NCBI GenBank assembly: GCA_943737045.1
Contig: CALSFV010000224.1
Coordinates: 186,001-250,000, forward strand
DNA: 64,000 nucleotides
Reading direction: 5' to 3'
From: Parapristionchus giblindavisi
Lineage: Eukaryota > Nematoda > Chromadorea > Rhabditida > Diplogasteridae
The position numbers and the translations under genes were made by a program. Below, piece by piece: positions 1 through 12,259 of this stretch. The notes under the pieces were generated by a model. The model did not search any database and had not been told where the DNA came from. It was given only the letters and a program-made list of their open reading frames with translations. Positions within the stretch are counted from its first letter, which is position 1; every line of letters begins with the position of its first letter.

Positions 1-881
1 ATTGCTTCACCTCATCTAGGAGTAATTACCCCGCGGTGTATTACCTCTCCCAGTTAGAAAATAAAGGAATACCACCCCGCGTTAATTAGACTCTCCGCAC
101 CAACCTCACTCTCAAACTGTGTTTTCAGCGCGGCGAGTTAACCGTACACCCTAACGGTGATTAAGTCGTCCGAAAATGGTTTTTGACCAATTTTCGGATT
201 GCTTTTTCTATGCTGTATACCGCGAATCATTAATTATTCATCAATAGCATCGCGAAAACATGGTCACAAGACTCGGGAATTGCTTCTTCTCAGTCCTGTC
301 ATTAACCATTACCAGACTGTATACGCGATCTACTCCAAATTAATTCAATTCAATTTAATTCATATTATTATGAGACACTACTCAGATGGGGATGAGTCGG
401 TGTTATTCATATGCGTGTTTCATTCTCCCACTTTTCGCCAATGACTCGCTTCAAATTTTCCCTCCATCGTACTTGTAGCACCCTTTCTCGGAGAAAACCA
501 CGGTCTCTTAATTACTATTTCTAATTTCTCTGTTCTCTAATACGGTGTTGAAAACAAAATTATGTGTTTTAAAATTCCCCAGACTTCCCTGTTCCCATGC
601 AAGAGGTGCTGAATTGAAAATGCCTACATCTGAGTGCAAGGGGTCTCTACCTCTCTTATCCCCGTTGCATTCTAAAATTAAAGAGGGAAGCCTCGGCAAA
701 ATATGTTGTGACTGTCTCGTCGGGTTTTCATTTGGAGAGAATTCTATGGTCGGAAATGCCCTTGAATACGGCAAACATCACGCCTTTTGACTGAATATGG
801 GCAACAAAATACGGTACTGTTTTGGCCACGTTATAGCCACACTGTTCTTCTGCCACATGGGCCAGCCGGGACTACGTCAGT

Positions 882-1027
882 GGCCGTATCCATGAACGTC
901 GGCAAACCGTTTGCCGACAGACGTGACGTCACAAGCGTAGGCGGAGGCGTTTGCCAGAGATCCTCCCCCTACGCTTGTGACGTCACGTTTGCCGGCAAAC
1001 GGTTTGCCAACGTTCATGGATACGGCC
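882..1027. repeat. 146 bp near-perfect palindrome (MITE-like)
   Basis: The ends GGCCGTATCC and GGATACGGCC are reverse complements, and pairing continues inward through GGCAAACCGTTTGCC and ACGCTTGTGACGTCA blocks to a short loop near 950-965. TCAG stands just before the left end (with one extra T) and just after the right end, so a 4 bp target duplication is possible. Open frames on both strands are by-products of the palindrome. The family is not recognised. Confidence 0.75.
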
Positions 1028-2283
1028 TCAGAACTCCGGAGCTGTCCAAGAGAGGTGGGAAAAATAAAATAAACACGGGGCCTTGTTACTAGACTTTTGT
1101 TATATAATTTTGGTTTGATCCGGTGTTCTGAAATATTGCCGGCCAGACATGGGCTCAAAATGAAGATTCTAATCTCTGGTTGCTTAATATGGTATTGTTA
1201 TTCTATTTTTAGATGTTTGCTTATTCCCTCCCCTGCATAGTCCCTTTTCATATAGTGCAGTCAGGGAGAGTCCCCCCCCCATGACCATCACTAACTATCG
1301 TCAATGCAATTTTATGGCTCAAGCTTTATTAGTTTATTTTCCTTCGTATATATATAGTACGCTCAAATATGCCAATATGTTTTTTTTAAATTGCGGTGTA
1401 GTGCCTTGATTTACTGTATATATTTGCGAGTAAAAGACCTTGCGGTCTCTATATATCTTTTTCTATTACTAACTTCTCTGTCGTGAGTTTATGTAATTAT
1501 AAATTTAAAACGCAAAAAACTGAAAGCCATCTCAATATTCTTTTTTTTTGTTTTTTTTTAATCTCAATTACCCATGAACCAGGAGATTTTCCCAGAATAA
1601 ATTGTTTCTTGTTTGCACGCATCATTTCTGAAGCTTTGGCCAATTAGGATAACATTACGGATGCATGAACTTACAATTAGCGTTCCTACTCTTCTCGGTA
1701 ATCTATTCGACGGTAATCTATTCGACACGAAGTAAATTGCACTTGTCAACTTGCAAAGTAATTTAATGAGCAAAAGGATGAAAAAAGCGTGCGTCCCATT
1801 TTACACGGAATTTCATTGCTGCTAAAAAGCATTGCGATGTGTATCTTCAATTGCAAAACAACATTTGTAAATGTGCTGGGTACAATTTAACGGTTCGAAA
1901 TAAAAATTTTAATTTTTGTGGCGCTAAAACTCATTTTATCATCCTGTTCTCAGTGCTCCGCCAAAACCACCCTTAGTAGTCGTGCCATCACATTTTGTTG
2001 TTTATTAGTATCGATGTGTGCTCAACGCGTAGATAAATATACATATATGTATTTAAAAACATATATGTTTATGCCCATCGTCTCCTGCTTATGTGATGAA
2101 AAAGATACAGTGCACGTGAAAATTGAAAAGTACAAAGTTTTGCACGCCTCGTTCAACCATAAATATCGTAAGCATTCCTTGTTCATCACTTGCATCTGTT
2201 GTTTCGCATCCCGCAATTGCTTTCCTACTTCCTCCTCCCTCCTAATCTCTATGGCAACCAATCACAATTTCGCTAATATTATT

Positions 2284-2393
2284 TATAGACACACCCAAGT
2301 TAATTTCACGCCCCATTTGACAGTACTCTCTCGTAGACAAGGAAAGCGAGAGTGTGGTGAGAGATTTTCAAATTTGCTGGTGTCGCTTTAAAG
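2284..2393. repeat. MITE family A copy
   Basis: First of many copies of a roughly 115-125 bp inverted repeat, here called family A. The consensus end reads TTAAAGGCACACCCCGAGCT, followed by an AATTTGAAACTCTCCGCTCTGG arm and a loop with CTCTCGCTTTCTTTGTC. The ends meet TTAA, which suggests TTAA-targeted (piggyBac-like) mobilisation; this is inference. This copy is diverged at its left end. Confidence 0.7.
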
Positions 2394-3440
2394 TAAGAGT
2401 CAGTACTTTGGGATAAGTTTCACTAAGAGATCTTGAAGTTTATGACTAGGTTGCAAGTGATTGATCATGTACAAAGGCGAAAAAGAAAGAAATGAATAAT
2501 GAATTAATTCAAATGTTTAATGTTTATTTATTATAGTTTCTGTTTTTTTTATAATCTTGCACATATTGCTCTTTGACTCGATTGATTTACTCCTTTGTCT
2601 CAAAAAGAAAGTCTCCACTTTTGCACACCTAAATATATGCATGCCACAATGTTCTATAGACTTTGAAAGCGAAAACGACCGCTCAACATAGAAACTCTCT
2701 CAAATGCAATCGTCTTTCGCTTGTCTGGCTATGGAAACAAAATGGCTTGAACCAGAACACTGTGATGCCTAGCATGGTCTAGTGAGTATGTATTGCTTTC
2801 AACGCAAAAAAAAACTATCAAAGAATGCCTAACTCACAATGCCTTCAGTAACAGCCCTTATGAAGAGTAGTTCCTTCTCCTGGAAAATAGCCGTACAAAA
2901 ATACGTCGAACGCGCACGGAAATACATGAATCACTGGAAAGGAGAGGGAGAGAGGGAGAGGGAGAGGGAGGGAAGGAGAGAGATAACAAAGCAGGAATGT
3001 ATTATTCCTTTCAAAAACGGTGACTTCCCTTCAGCTTCTCTATGCTCTCAAGTCCTAGCAGGATTGTACTTCCTGTATTGGGTAGTTCAGTCCCTTTTAC
3101 GTATCACAAGCCAAAATTCTCTAAATTGTATCTTTTCGTTTTATTGTATCTACATTTTCCGGGTCGTTTGCGATATTAGGTTCACTGTCTAGAACCTATT
3201 GGCCGAAGCAGTGAATCTCGCCTCTACTAATAACTACTTTTGATTCATTAATATCTAATTTTATGAGTACATTTGCATGTTTAACTATGACATATTTCGA
3301 TTATAATTTATAGAGTTAGTCTGTGAAACATCTCGATGAGGATTATTGCGTAGTCAGGGATCAGTAGACGCAATAGAATCATCATGTTTATTTTGTCAAT
3401 GTTCGAGCGAAGTAAAATCATCATTATTATTCGTTGGTTC

Positions 3441-3669
3441 TTAAAGGCACATCCGAGCTAGATAATTTGAAACTCTTTACTCTTTTATTGCTCAGCTTTC
3501 TTTGTCTACGAGAGAGTATTGCTAGAGCGGCAAGTGAAATGAGCCAGGGGTGTACCTTTGCCCCAAGCTAATTTGAAACTCTCCGCTCTGGCCACACTCT
3601 CTCGCTTCTTTGTCTCCGTGAGAGTGTGGCCAGAACAGAGAGTAAAACTACCTCCGGGTGTCCCTTTAA
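3441..3669. repeat. Two abutting MITE family A copies
   Basis: Two family A hairpins lie head to tail, roughly 3441-3560 and 3555-3669, sharing the CTTTG junction. Each has its own CTCTCCGCTC-type arms and GAGAGAGT return arm. Such pairs suggest insertion of one copy into the terminal target of another. Confidence 0.65.
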
Positions 3670-5633
3670 CGACGTGTGTTATGTGCTCTAACTTCCTCTA
3701 TTTCTTCCACTTATGACGAAACATTTCAGACAGCTCATTATATTGCGACCAAAAGTCGCAAGAATGAAAAGAAAGGATTAGATAGTGCATAAAAAGTAGA
3801 GAATGCACTTTTCTCAGCCATCGCTATAATTGCTCTGTGTAGAAAATTTTTTCTGATCTCTTGATCTCCGCGTTTTGATCATAGCCAATTTTAGACGGTC
3901 TACATATTAAATTATTCTCTTCGAAATTATTCATATCCCATGTACTCTAAATACACTAAACCTCTCTATTTCCCATGTTCTCTAACCACTGTCTAATCGT
4001 CTGCACTCTCTCATATCTATTATGTCCCTTATATCTCTCTAGCCACGCTCTGACCGTCTGTGCTCTCTCCAATCTCTCTTCTCTCTCGTCGTGTTCATGC
4101 GCCTCGATAATAAAGACATCGCGTATATTCAGCGTAGGCGCTCATTCATTCATCGTTTTTCCTCTTCCTTCCTCTAATTTGCCTCAAATTTCCACCAGAC
4201 TCATCCAGAGGATTCAGTGAATACGCTAATTGGTAAATAAGTTCTGGCTCAATTCTAGAAATAATGTCGGAGATCATAGTAAAAACTTAATATATGTTCG
4301 AAAGTGATACAGATACATAGGTCTCTGAACCCTGATTACAATCGGTAGTCATGTACTATAATAATATTTATGCGTTTTCAAGGAAACACGGAACAGAAAA
4401 GAACGAATAAAATGTGTGAATGAATGAGACGAATAGATAGAAATGGTGGAATTGATTTTTGGTGAACACAAGAACTATCGAAATAGAATTACTATGGGAA
4501 ATAGGGAGATCACATCAATTTTCACTCAGGGAAACTAAAGGTAATCCGGTTTTTAGGTCGTACAAGAAGCCTTGCCACTCTAGGAAAGAAGCTGTTATGC
4601 CTGTAGTGAACGCGTGAGCCTGGATACTGTCCGCTGTACCGCACTCGCTGCTCACTTGACCTCTTGTACCTCACTTTCCTTTCTCAATTAAATTAATATT
4701 ATTACTAGATGTACAAGAATAAGTATGCATGCACTTTAAATATAAATTTTTTGATTAAATAAGTTAACTAGCAATGTGCCCTATGGTGTTTCGGCCGCTC
4801 TCGTTCGTTCATTCACCCTTGATTCACTGTTCCTCTGTTCGATTACACTAAATTGTCTTCCTTGCTCGTATTAAATTTAAACTGATGATGGTGATTTCGC
4901 CGAAACGTTTTGAGAATTTAGCACCCATTTTGTCCACAATATTTTGACTTTACATGGAAAATCATCTTTAAAAAGCATTTCAGTATTGCACCCAATTATT
5001 TTCATTTTTGTCGCGATGTTAGTCATGCCAAATTAGTTAATGAACAGGAATCAGGCATTTGCCAACTCATCAAAACACTTGAAAACTATGCCGAAATGAG
5101 ACAGCCTTTAGGAGAGGCGATAATACTCGTCTATATGTATCGTCCCATTTATAAAACTGCCCTAAACTCTTACATCATCATCTATATTTGGTCCAATACA
5201 TGTCGCATAACATCTATATTTATACCTGTTTTCGCCGTACTTTCCCCGTCGGTGCGAAAAACCCGCGAGATCGAGTAATTGCGTTTTCTCCCTCAGTCTG
5301 TTTCTCGAATGGCAATAATCTAAGTTCACCCAGGGACAAATACGCTTACATATCATAAAACCTAACTAGATTTGTGTCAGCGCGCGCTCGTGTCTGGCTC
5401 ACATTTCTATGATAAATTCAATTATGCATCCCACCATTTCTGGCCACAAAATACATATGCGCACTATTTTCAATCATAGAATAGTCGACAATAACTCGCT
5501 CTGCCGCTGTACCAATATACTTTTTTTGAACTTTTTAAAGGTCCGTTTTTTTGTTTTATCTCTTCACTTCACTTTGCTATTTCATATTATTCCATTGCTC
5601 ATTTGAGACAGATTTGGTATGGCGGCTGCGCCA

Positions 5634-5756
5634 TTAAAGCGACACCCCAAACTAATTTCAAACTCTCCGCTCTGGCAACACTCTCTCGCAGACAAAGAAA
5701 GCGTGAGAGTGTGGCCAGAGCGGAGAGTTTCAAATTAGCTTAGCGTGTCGCTTTAA
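5634..5756. repeat. MITE family A copy, well preserved
   Basis: It starts TTAAAGCGACACCCC and ends with the complementary GTGTCGCTTTAA. The arms pair almost completely, which makes this a good reference copy. It is fused directly to a family B copy on its right. Confidence 0.8.
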
Positions 5757-5875
5757 AAGGAGCGTTACCATTCTCTATGGTCTCTTCATTGCGCACACTA
5801 TTTCTCTGTTCTCTAACAACGAGAGAGCATTGCGCATCGAAGAGACCATTGAGTGAGGTCACTTTCCCTATAAAC
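5757..5875. repeat. MITE family B copy
   Basis: A second family, about 120 bp, with AAGGGAGCGT-type ends, an ATGGTCTCTTCATTGCGC arm, a TTCTCTAACAACGAGAGAGC loop side and a GAAGAGACCATTGA return arm. Other copies are at 19198 and 36447. It shares the TTTAA-type boundary with family A, so the two may use the same machinery (inference). Confidence 0.7.
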
Positions 5876-6420
5876 ATTATTTGAAATTGTTATCTTTGTT
5901 CTAAACCGAAAGGAAAGATTCGTGAAGCCCTTTTCTCTTTTTTCGCTCAAATTTTGCACATATCTAGTCAAGTTTCCCGATTCTATCTTTTCAATGCTGC
6001 CGAGGGGAATAAATAACTGCGTCACCGCTCATCTGTTACCACAGGAATGGATAATCATGACTCATTTTCGCCATTCTATTTCTCATTTATCCAGTATTCT
6101 TCCTGTCTGGGAATCTCTGTCTACTCATCTAGTGCGTTTGTAGTCCTTACATCATAATGCATAATGAAGTCTATACTGAAAGATTTCTAGCAATGCTGTA
6201 TGTGGGGTTTTCGTCTCCTTAAATTGGTAGTTTTCTCGTTTTTATATCACCACAATTTGTCTTTACTGTACACTGTATTTCGCGGCAATTCGAGCCGCAA
6301 AATCAGAATTACATTCTATTATCAACATTGATTTAAATGTATCATCACTTTCTCTTTCCCATCCCTGTCCCGTGCCTGACATACTCCCTTCAATATTTCA
6401 ATAAATTCTGATAATTTCAG

Positions 6421-6476
6421 ATATGCCAGCGGGTCGTCTGAAATCACTCCAGCCGCCACTCTGACTCTCTTCACCG
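6421..6476 (+). CDS. Candidate isolated coding exon, possibly upstream exon of the membrane-protein gene
   Basis: A GC-richer 56-base block lies between a 3' splice site (ATAATTTCAG) and a 5' splice site (GTGAGT). One frame is open and reads SGSSEITPAATLTLFT, rich in Ser, Thr and Ala. It leaves one base at its end. That phase fits the candidate exon at 15201 and then the exon at 22439, so these could be the N-terminal exons of the 22.4-26.2 kb gene across very long introns. Chance agreement is possible, and no start codon was identified. Confidence 0.3.
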
Positions 6477-7900
6477 GTGAGTAGTCCTATTTAAAATAAC
6501 AAACATCTCCGTGAACAGAAAAGAAAATCAGAGAATATTCTATTTTTTCACACTTTTTGCGCTACTTATGATTTTCTTATCGGGACTGTTAGAAAGAGCA
6601 TACCGTGCACTGTCAAGTACACCTTTATTTGTCATATATTTTAAATTTCAACATACAGAAGAAAGAATATAATTGGGTAAAGAGATTGTTTACAGAACTT
6701 TCTTCCCTGCATATAGAAAAAAAGTGTAAAATGACTCTATAGCTAAAAAAGTAACACCTAAAAAGTGTTAAATTAAATTAACAATATAATAGTATTAGAT
6801 GTACAAGTATAGGTTTGCATGCACGTAAAATGTAAATTGTTTTAAAGAAATATACAACAAAAAAGTGTTCAATATAGCACACCATATCTCTTATGTACCG
6901 CGTATTACAGCTGGTGTGGTAATGTTTTAACATTTTTTATCTGTGTGTGTGTCTAAAGACAAACTCCGAGTTAATTTAAAACTCTTCCCTAAGGCCACAC
7001 TTTATAATTTCCGTTTTGATGCACCAAAGTGCTCCCAAAATGGAGATTCAAACTATCATGTGGGTTTACGTTCAGTGCCATTAGTATTTATTTATTTATT
7101 TATTTCTTTATCCATCAGTTAAAATCAAGAATAATGAAAGAATGAAGCAATAAGGAGTTCCGTCGCTTAAGCGATTTCGGTTGGGGTATCTTTATTTCAA
7201 TCGTTCTTTCGTCATTTTCACCAAATGAGATGGTGATCTACTTAATGTTAAAACTTTTTTCTCTTTTTTTCACATTATTCTGTGGGTAATCGAATCTGTA
7301 GCGGTTACACTGATCCTTGTTTCTTGCATTTTTCATAACGTCTGCCTTCTTCACAAATTCATCTTTTCATCTCAAATAAATATGAAGCACAGTATATTAA
7401 AGCATGCAAACGTACTCTAATTATATTATATAACATGCGAAATAATAAAAAAAAATAATAATGTTTTTTTCCTCTTGATTGCATTTCCAAACATTTCCTG
7501 AAAACAGTGAATTCCTTCGCAAAGCTGTAGCGTAGCTCCCACAATACAGCTTGTGAAGTCCACACGGTTAGGGCAAGTTAGATACAGAAGGAAATGCTGA
7601 TAGAGCGCGCACTATTACAGAGTGAGAGAACAAGATGTTCTCTTGACAGGATAGGTTTCACGTCGTTATCTTAAAGTATATGAGTATATTGAAACCAATT
7701 GGTCACGTACGATTTTGTAAAAGAAATATAATATATATTATATGAATGAAGCATGATGTCATTTAAACTTTGAATGCTTATTGAAACTTTTAATTTAAAC
7801 ATTCTTGAATTTTTGCACTTTTGGGACGAACTCTCATGAAGGTTAATTCACTATCTCAATAACTCACTCCATCGAGTTCATTATTTGGTATATTGATTTA

Positions 7901-8009
7901 TAGGCACATCCAAGTTAATTTGAAACTCTCCCAAACTCTCTGGCTTTCTTTGTCCGTGAGAGAGTGTTGCCAGAGCTGAAAGTAAAATTAGCTCGGGGTT
8001 TCCCTTTGA
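7901..8009. repeat. MITE family A copy
   Basis: Arms TAGGCACATCCAAGTTAATT and TTAGCTCGGGGTTTCCCTTT are still complementary, with mismatches. The central part is slightly shortened relative to the copy at 5634. Confidence 0.65.
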
Positions 8010-8402
8010 CCATAGGTCAGACTGACAATGAACTCTGTCACAGTAATCTGACATAAGCTATTTTCTTTTGAAGTCAGACAATCGAATTGTATTTGAGAGA
8101 GAGTTTCCTAGCGGTCGTTCCGGCGTTTAAAGTACACAGAACACTGTGCTGCATAACTCTTGTTCCGTGTTCCACTTAGACACTAGAGTTGCCTAATACG
8201 GTATAGAGGTTATATGTCGTATTCATAGACTATGAAATGATGCCGTTGTATGGGCAAGCCCGGGTACGGCTTTGAATACATTAAGACGCCTCATACATCT
8301 AAAAATCCAATTGCGTTCATAATCTATTTACTGCTCCTTTATGCTCGTATATACCACACTATTCCATCGTTCAATGTTCCCTCTGCTCCATCCCAAGAGA
8401 TA

Positions 8403-8514
8403 TTTTCCCAAGCTAATTTTACTCTCCGCATTGGCAATACTCTCTCGTAGATAAAGAAAGTGAGAGACTGTGAGCAGAGCTGGGAGTTTAAAATTAGCTA
8501 GGGAATGCCTTTAA
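8403..8514. repeat. MITE family A copy, left end eroded
   Basis: The right end TTAGCTAGGGAATGCCTTTAA is recognisable. The left end begins only at CCCAAGCTAATTTTACTCTC. Confidence 0.6.
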
Positions 8515-9337
8515 TGGGGGTATCTTCATAGTATGGTCAAAATTCGTCAACTCCTTGGTGTCCTTTCGTATAATGACGCCAAATTACGTCAAAATAGGGT
8601 TATTTACGCCCAGCTCGCATGTGCATTTAGCAGCTTTGGCGAGACTTATTGCTGTTTCAAATCGTCAGCTTAATAATTACCCCGGGTTATTTCTTCAAAT
8701 GTGTTATTCGCGCTGCACCATCTCACTTTGGTATTTATTTATTATTAATTAATATGACATCTATTTCTGGGCATTCACGCGCTTAAAGCTTTGATATTCA
8801 ATTTACAATAAAGTAATTTACCAGCTTTTTTGAAACCAGTGTGTACTGGTACTGCTCTTACATATTTCATCATTAAGCAGTGATAAATAATATTACCAAG
8901 TTCTAGCTCGACAAAATGCGTGGGAGTTATAGACGCTTGAAAACATACAATTTAGCAGTTATTATCACCTGCGCAATTGACTCTTCGCATGCATTCAACG
9001 ATTTTGTTTTTCGAAAATAACAAATTCTACATATAGTATCTTGTGTGTCTCAACTGTTCATTATTACTATAGATACGAGAAATTAGATAGGATAGGGAGA
9101 GGGAGAGACTGGGGCAGCGGGAGAGGGAGAGATACAGAGGTAGATGCAGAGGGGAGTTACAGAAGGAGAGGTAGAGGGAGAGGCAGAGGTAGAAACGATA
9201 ACTAACACCAATACCTGTGGGATTATGACAGAGATAGACAACAACACAGTTTGTTGATTATTCATTTCATTCTTTGAATGGTGAAGGTTCTCAATATTCT
9301 CTGCATTTCATTATTTTTTTTCTTTTTTTTTAGCATA

Positions 9338-10904
9338 CAGTGGTGGCCAGAAGGAAAACATATTTTGGTTTTTTGAGAATAACTTTTCTTGTAGTTAACC
9401 GATCACCTTGAAATTTTTATATAGTGTGCTCAGACGTGTTTCACAATGTACACCGAGGTATGGAGCCGGTTTTTCAATTTCAACGGCTTCCAGGCTTCCA
9501 GGTATCCCAAAATGACCGTATGGCTCATTTTGAGTGGTTGAAGTTGCGACGTATTTTCGTTGTTTTAAACAATTTTTTCACCGTTTAAAAAGTATGTACG
9601 CATGCTACTATAGTCATTTATCGATAATGTTTGCATTTATTGGATATTAATATTCATATTGTAGGTATATTGAGAATTTCAAAAGGATACCATTTTTTCA
9701 TCATTTTTGCTTGTTTATTATGATTTTTTAAATGTATTTTCTTGTATTGTTGTTTTTTTATTATGGCAAAACCGAAAGGAACATGATATCTCTCGCCTGA
9801 TATCCTGCGCGTCATCTTCCGCGGAGGTTTGAATGGTCTGAAGCAATCCGAACCTGCTATCAATCTTGGTGTAAACCAGTGAACGATATCCTGTATCATT
9901 AAAAAGGTCCCTAAATCAGTGAAAACCCGTCAACCATCACTGCCTGGTACTTCACGCATCACCTAGCACCTTGATGACAGGAATATTATCAACATATCGC
10001 GCGAGATCCCGCGGGCAAACTCCACAATCAACCAGCAAGAAATGGCACTATACGGTGTCACTCCTCCATCGACTCACACCATCCGCAGACAACCCAAACA
10101 CGCTGGTTTTAACGCTAGAATTCTTAATACGAAGCCCATAATATCTCCTAAGAACAGAGAGAATCGTCTGAAGTGGATAAAAGGCTGATTTCAAATAGAC
10201 AGTCGCAGACTAGCGAAAGGTCGTCTGATCGGAACAGTCCAAGTTCAATCTCTTGGGATCGGACGGCCGGGTTTACGTTCGTAGACCAGAAGGAACTCGA
10301 GATGATGGCCAGAAGCTTGTCCCCACTGTGAATCACGATGGCAGAAGCGTTATTGTGCACAGGAACTCGGACTATGTCCTCTGCAGCGAATCAATGGAGT
10401 CATGATCGCGACGGCTATCGTACGCTCCTGCTCGCCGCACGACATTGGATAAGTCAGAAGCACGGAAACTAAGTACTAAATTAATATTTGTTAGTTTAAT
10501 CCGTTTAATAATTGATTTGCACCTGAATTTTTGCCCAAATATCACCCCCTTGAGTTATCCGCTTTGACATTGATTTAATAAATATTTTAATTGTTAACGT
10601 GTTGAATATTGATAATAAATTTGTTTAATTGATTTAAAAAATATATTCGTGAAGAAAAAATTGAAGAAAATGCATGAATACGTTTAAAAATTAGAAGAGA
10701 AGTAACTTCCTCAAAATGTGCCATACAGTAATTATGGGATACTGTAGTCTGGAAGCCGTTGAAATTGAAAAACCGGCTCCATGCCTCGGTGTACATTGTG
10801 AAACACATCTGAGCACACTATATAAAAATTTCAAGGTGATCGGTTAACTACAAGAAAAGTTATTCTCAAAAAACCAAAATATGTTTTCCTTCTGGCCACC
10901 ACTG
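9338..10904 (+). mobile_element. Tc1/mariner-type DNA transposon, decayed
   Basis: A 1567 bp element flanked by TA on both sides (9336-9337 and 10905-10906). The terminal inverted repeats begin CAGTGGTGGCCAGAAGGAAA and are about 200 bp long. CAGT termini, a TA target duplication and an internal transposase remnant place it in the Tc1 superfamily. The long repeats remain well matched although the coding region has stops. Confidence 0.85.
9763..10470 (+). pseudogene. Tc1-like transposase pseudogene
   Basis: From the ATG at 9763 the frame shows a DNA-binding start (MAKPKGT, then a stop) and a helix-turn-helix-like stretch. A linker with NRENRLKWIK follows, and then a block containing GSDGRVYVRRPEG and GQKLVPTVNHDGR. 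These are typical of the catalytic half of Tc1 transposases. At least four in-frame stops and frameshifts interrupt it, and the segment with the second catalytic Asp is scrambled. It cannot encode active transposase. The C-terminal part after about 10470 is not recognisable. Confidence 0.75.
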
Positions 10905-11565
10905 TAGCTATCAAGTATAACAACGATAGAGTTGAGGAGGTTTTCGCAAATGTTTCACTCCCTATTATAGCAGTTTTTTTTGGAAATCGTTCTCACCCAG
11001 TCGGTTCTTATTCATCGGTTATCATCCGACCTAGTGCCACGTAGAACCTTGATAACATAGATAACACCTATCTGCGCATACAATTGCATTATCGCATTAA
11101 CCTTTATGTTGCATATAGTTTATTGCTATATGCAGCTTGATGCTGGATGATTCATCTGCATTTTTGCTCTGAATATTGTTCACTTGTAAACCGAGACACA
11201 AACAGCACCCAAATTTGCATAAATAGTAATTGTAGTAGTAAGACTTGCCTGAATATTTGTTTGTCTTAAATTCAACTTCACCATTCACTCTCTTGGACTT
11301 GGACCCTTATCTGAAATAGAACATTCAAATATAGACAGAAACTGATCGAATCAGACTAGCCCGACTAATCCTCGCCCTACTAAAATCGTACAAATAATCT
11401 TATGGATACGTGTAAATTCTGCTATCTCTGGACTTTCGTAATTTCTAAATATGATAAACATATAAGCTTTAGACGTATAAGTGAATGGCTAATGCGAAAG
11501 TTGCTTTCCACCTGTCCCAATACGCAAATGATACTGCAGACACATCGTCATTGTTATGCGTCCTC

Positions 11566-12071
11566 ACAAGGGAAGTCTGGTTGGGCGGTCCCGGACTTCG
11601 GGATGGGACCGCCCAACCAGACTATACCATTCGATAGGTATCCGAAAAAGAAGATTTTTCATGTTGGCCATTTTGGCAGAATGCCCCTGGGCGCAGAGTT
11701 ATTTGCATATTTCTCCGGATTTTCGCCCTACAATGAAACACATTCTTTGTGAGATAGCTTGTGCGGGAATCGAACTTGCAAGCAAAAGATACATAGACCA
11801 TCCTCTTTACGTAAATATAAAAATAGATAAATAAATTCATTTTAGCCATTGCTTGTGTTGTTTACCACTCTTATTCACCACTGCTTGCTTTCGATCTCAC
11901 AGAGAATGTGTTTCATTGTAGGGCGAAAATCCGTAGAAATATGCAAATAACTCTGCGCCCAGGGGCATTCTGCCAAAATGGCCAACATGAAAAATCTTCT
12001 TTTTCGGATACCTATCGAATGGTATATGTCCCATCCCGAAGTCCGGGACCGCCCAACCTGACTTCCCTTGT
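11566..12071. mobile_element. 506 bp terminal-inverted-repeat element, non-autonomous
   Basis: The ends read ACAAGGGAAGTCTGG and, on the right, the complement CCTGACTTCCCTTGT. The arms are about 190 bp and pair through CAGAATGCCCCTGGGCGCAG and the TTTCGCCCTACAATGAAAC block. The left arm also holds a duplicated inner palindrome, GGGCGGTCCCG...CGGGATGGGACCGCCC, absent from the right arm. Short open frames across it are not genes. No transposase is present. Confidence 0.75.
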
Positions 12072-12155
12072 CAGGCTCTGCGTACTTCCGACATGTTCTA
12101 TGATATTTTCTCATAAATACTACGTTTTCCTGTTCTGAAAATATACCTAATGCTA

Positions 12156-12259
12156 TTAAAGACAGCGCTAATTTTACTCTGCACTCTGGCAATTAGTTAT
12201 CGTAGACAACGAAAGTGAGAGACCAGTGAGAGAGGTGAGAGTTAATCGAAGCTCTTCTT
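12156..12259. repeat. Degenerate MITE family A copy
   Basis: GCTAATTTTACTCTGCACTC pairs poorly with GGTGAGAGTTAATCGAAGC. It is recognisable from the core GTAGACAACGAAAGTGAGAG. Confidence 0.5.

Larger units (their letters stand above)
1..6420. other. Gene-poor AT-rich stretch with small inverted repeats
   Basis: No convincing coding exon was found here on either strand. The open frames are short, lack splice-site context or lie inside repeats. It contains a 146 bp palindrome, several copies of two short inverted-repeat families (listed separately) and a purine-rich GGGAGA run at about 2941-2980. A sequence at about 4697-4760 recurs in diverged form at about 6785-6845. Confidence 0.5.
6477..9337. 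other. No gene seen; AT-rich with two family A repeats
   Basis: Apart from the short inverted repeats listed separately and a purine-rich GGGAGA-type run at about 9090-9185, no coding block with splice signals was found on either strand. Confidence 0.45.

Noticed and set aside
11402..12192. Overlapping open frames of 75-116 codons
   Set aside because: They mirror each other across the arms of the 506 bp inverted-repeat element.
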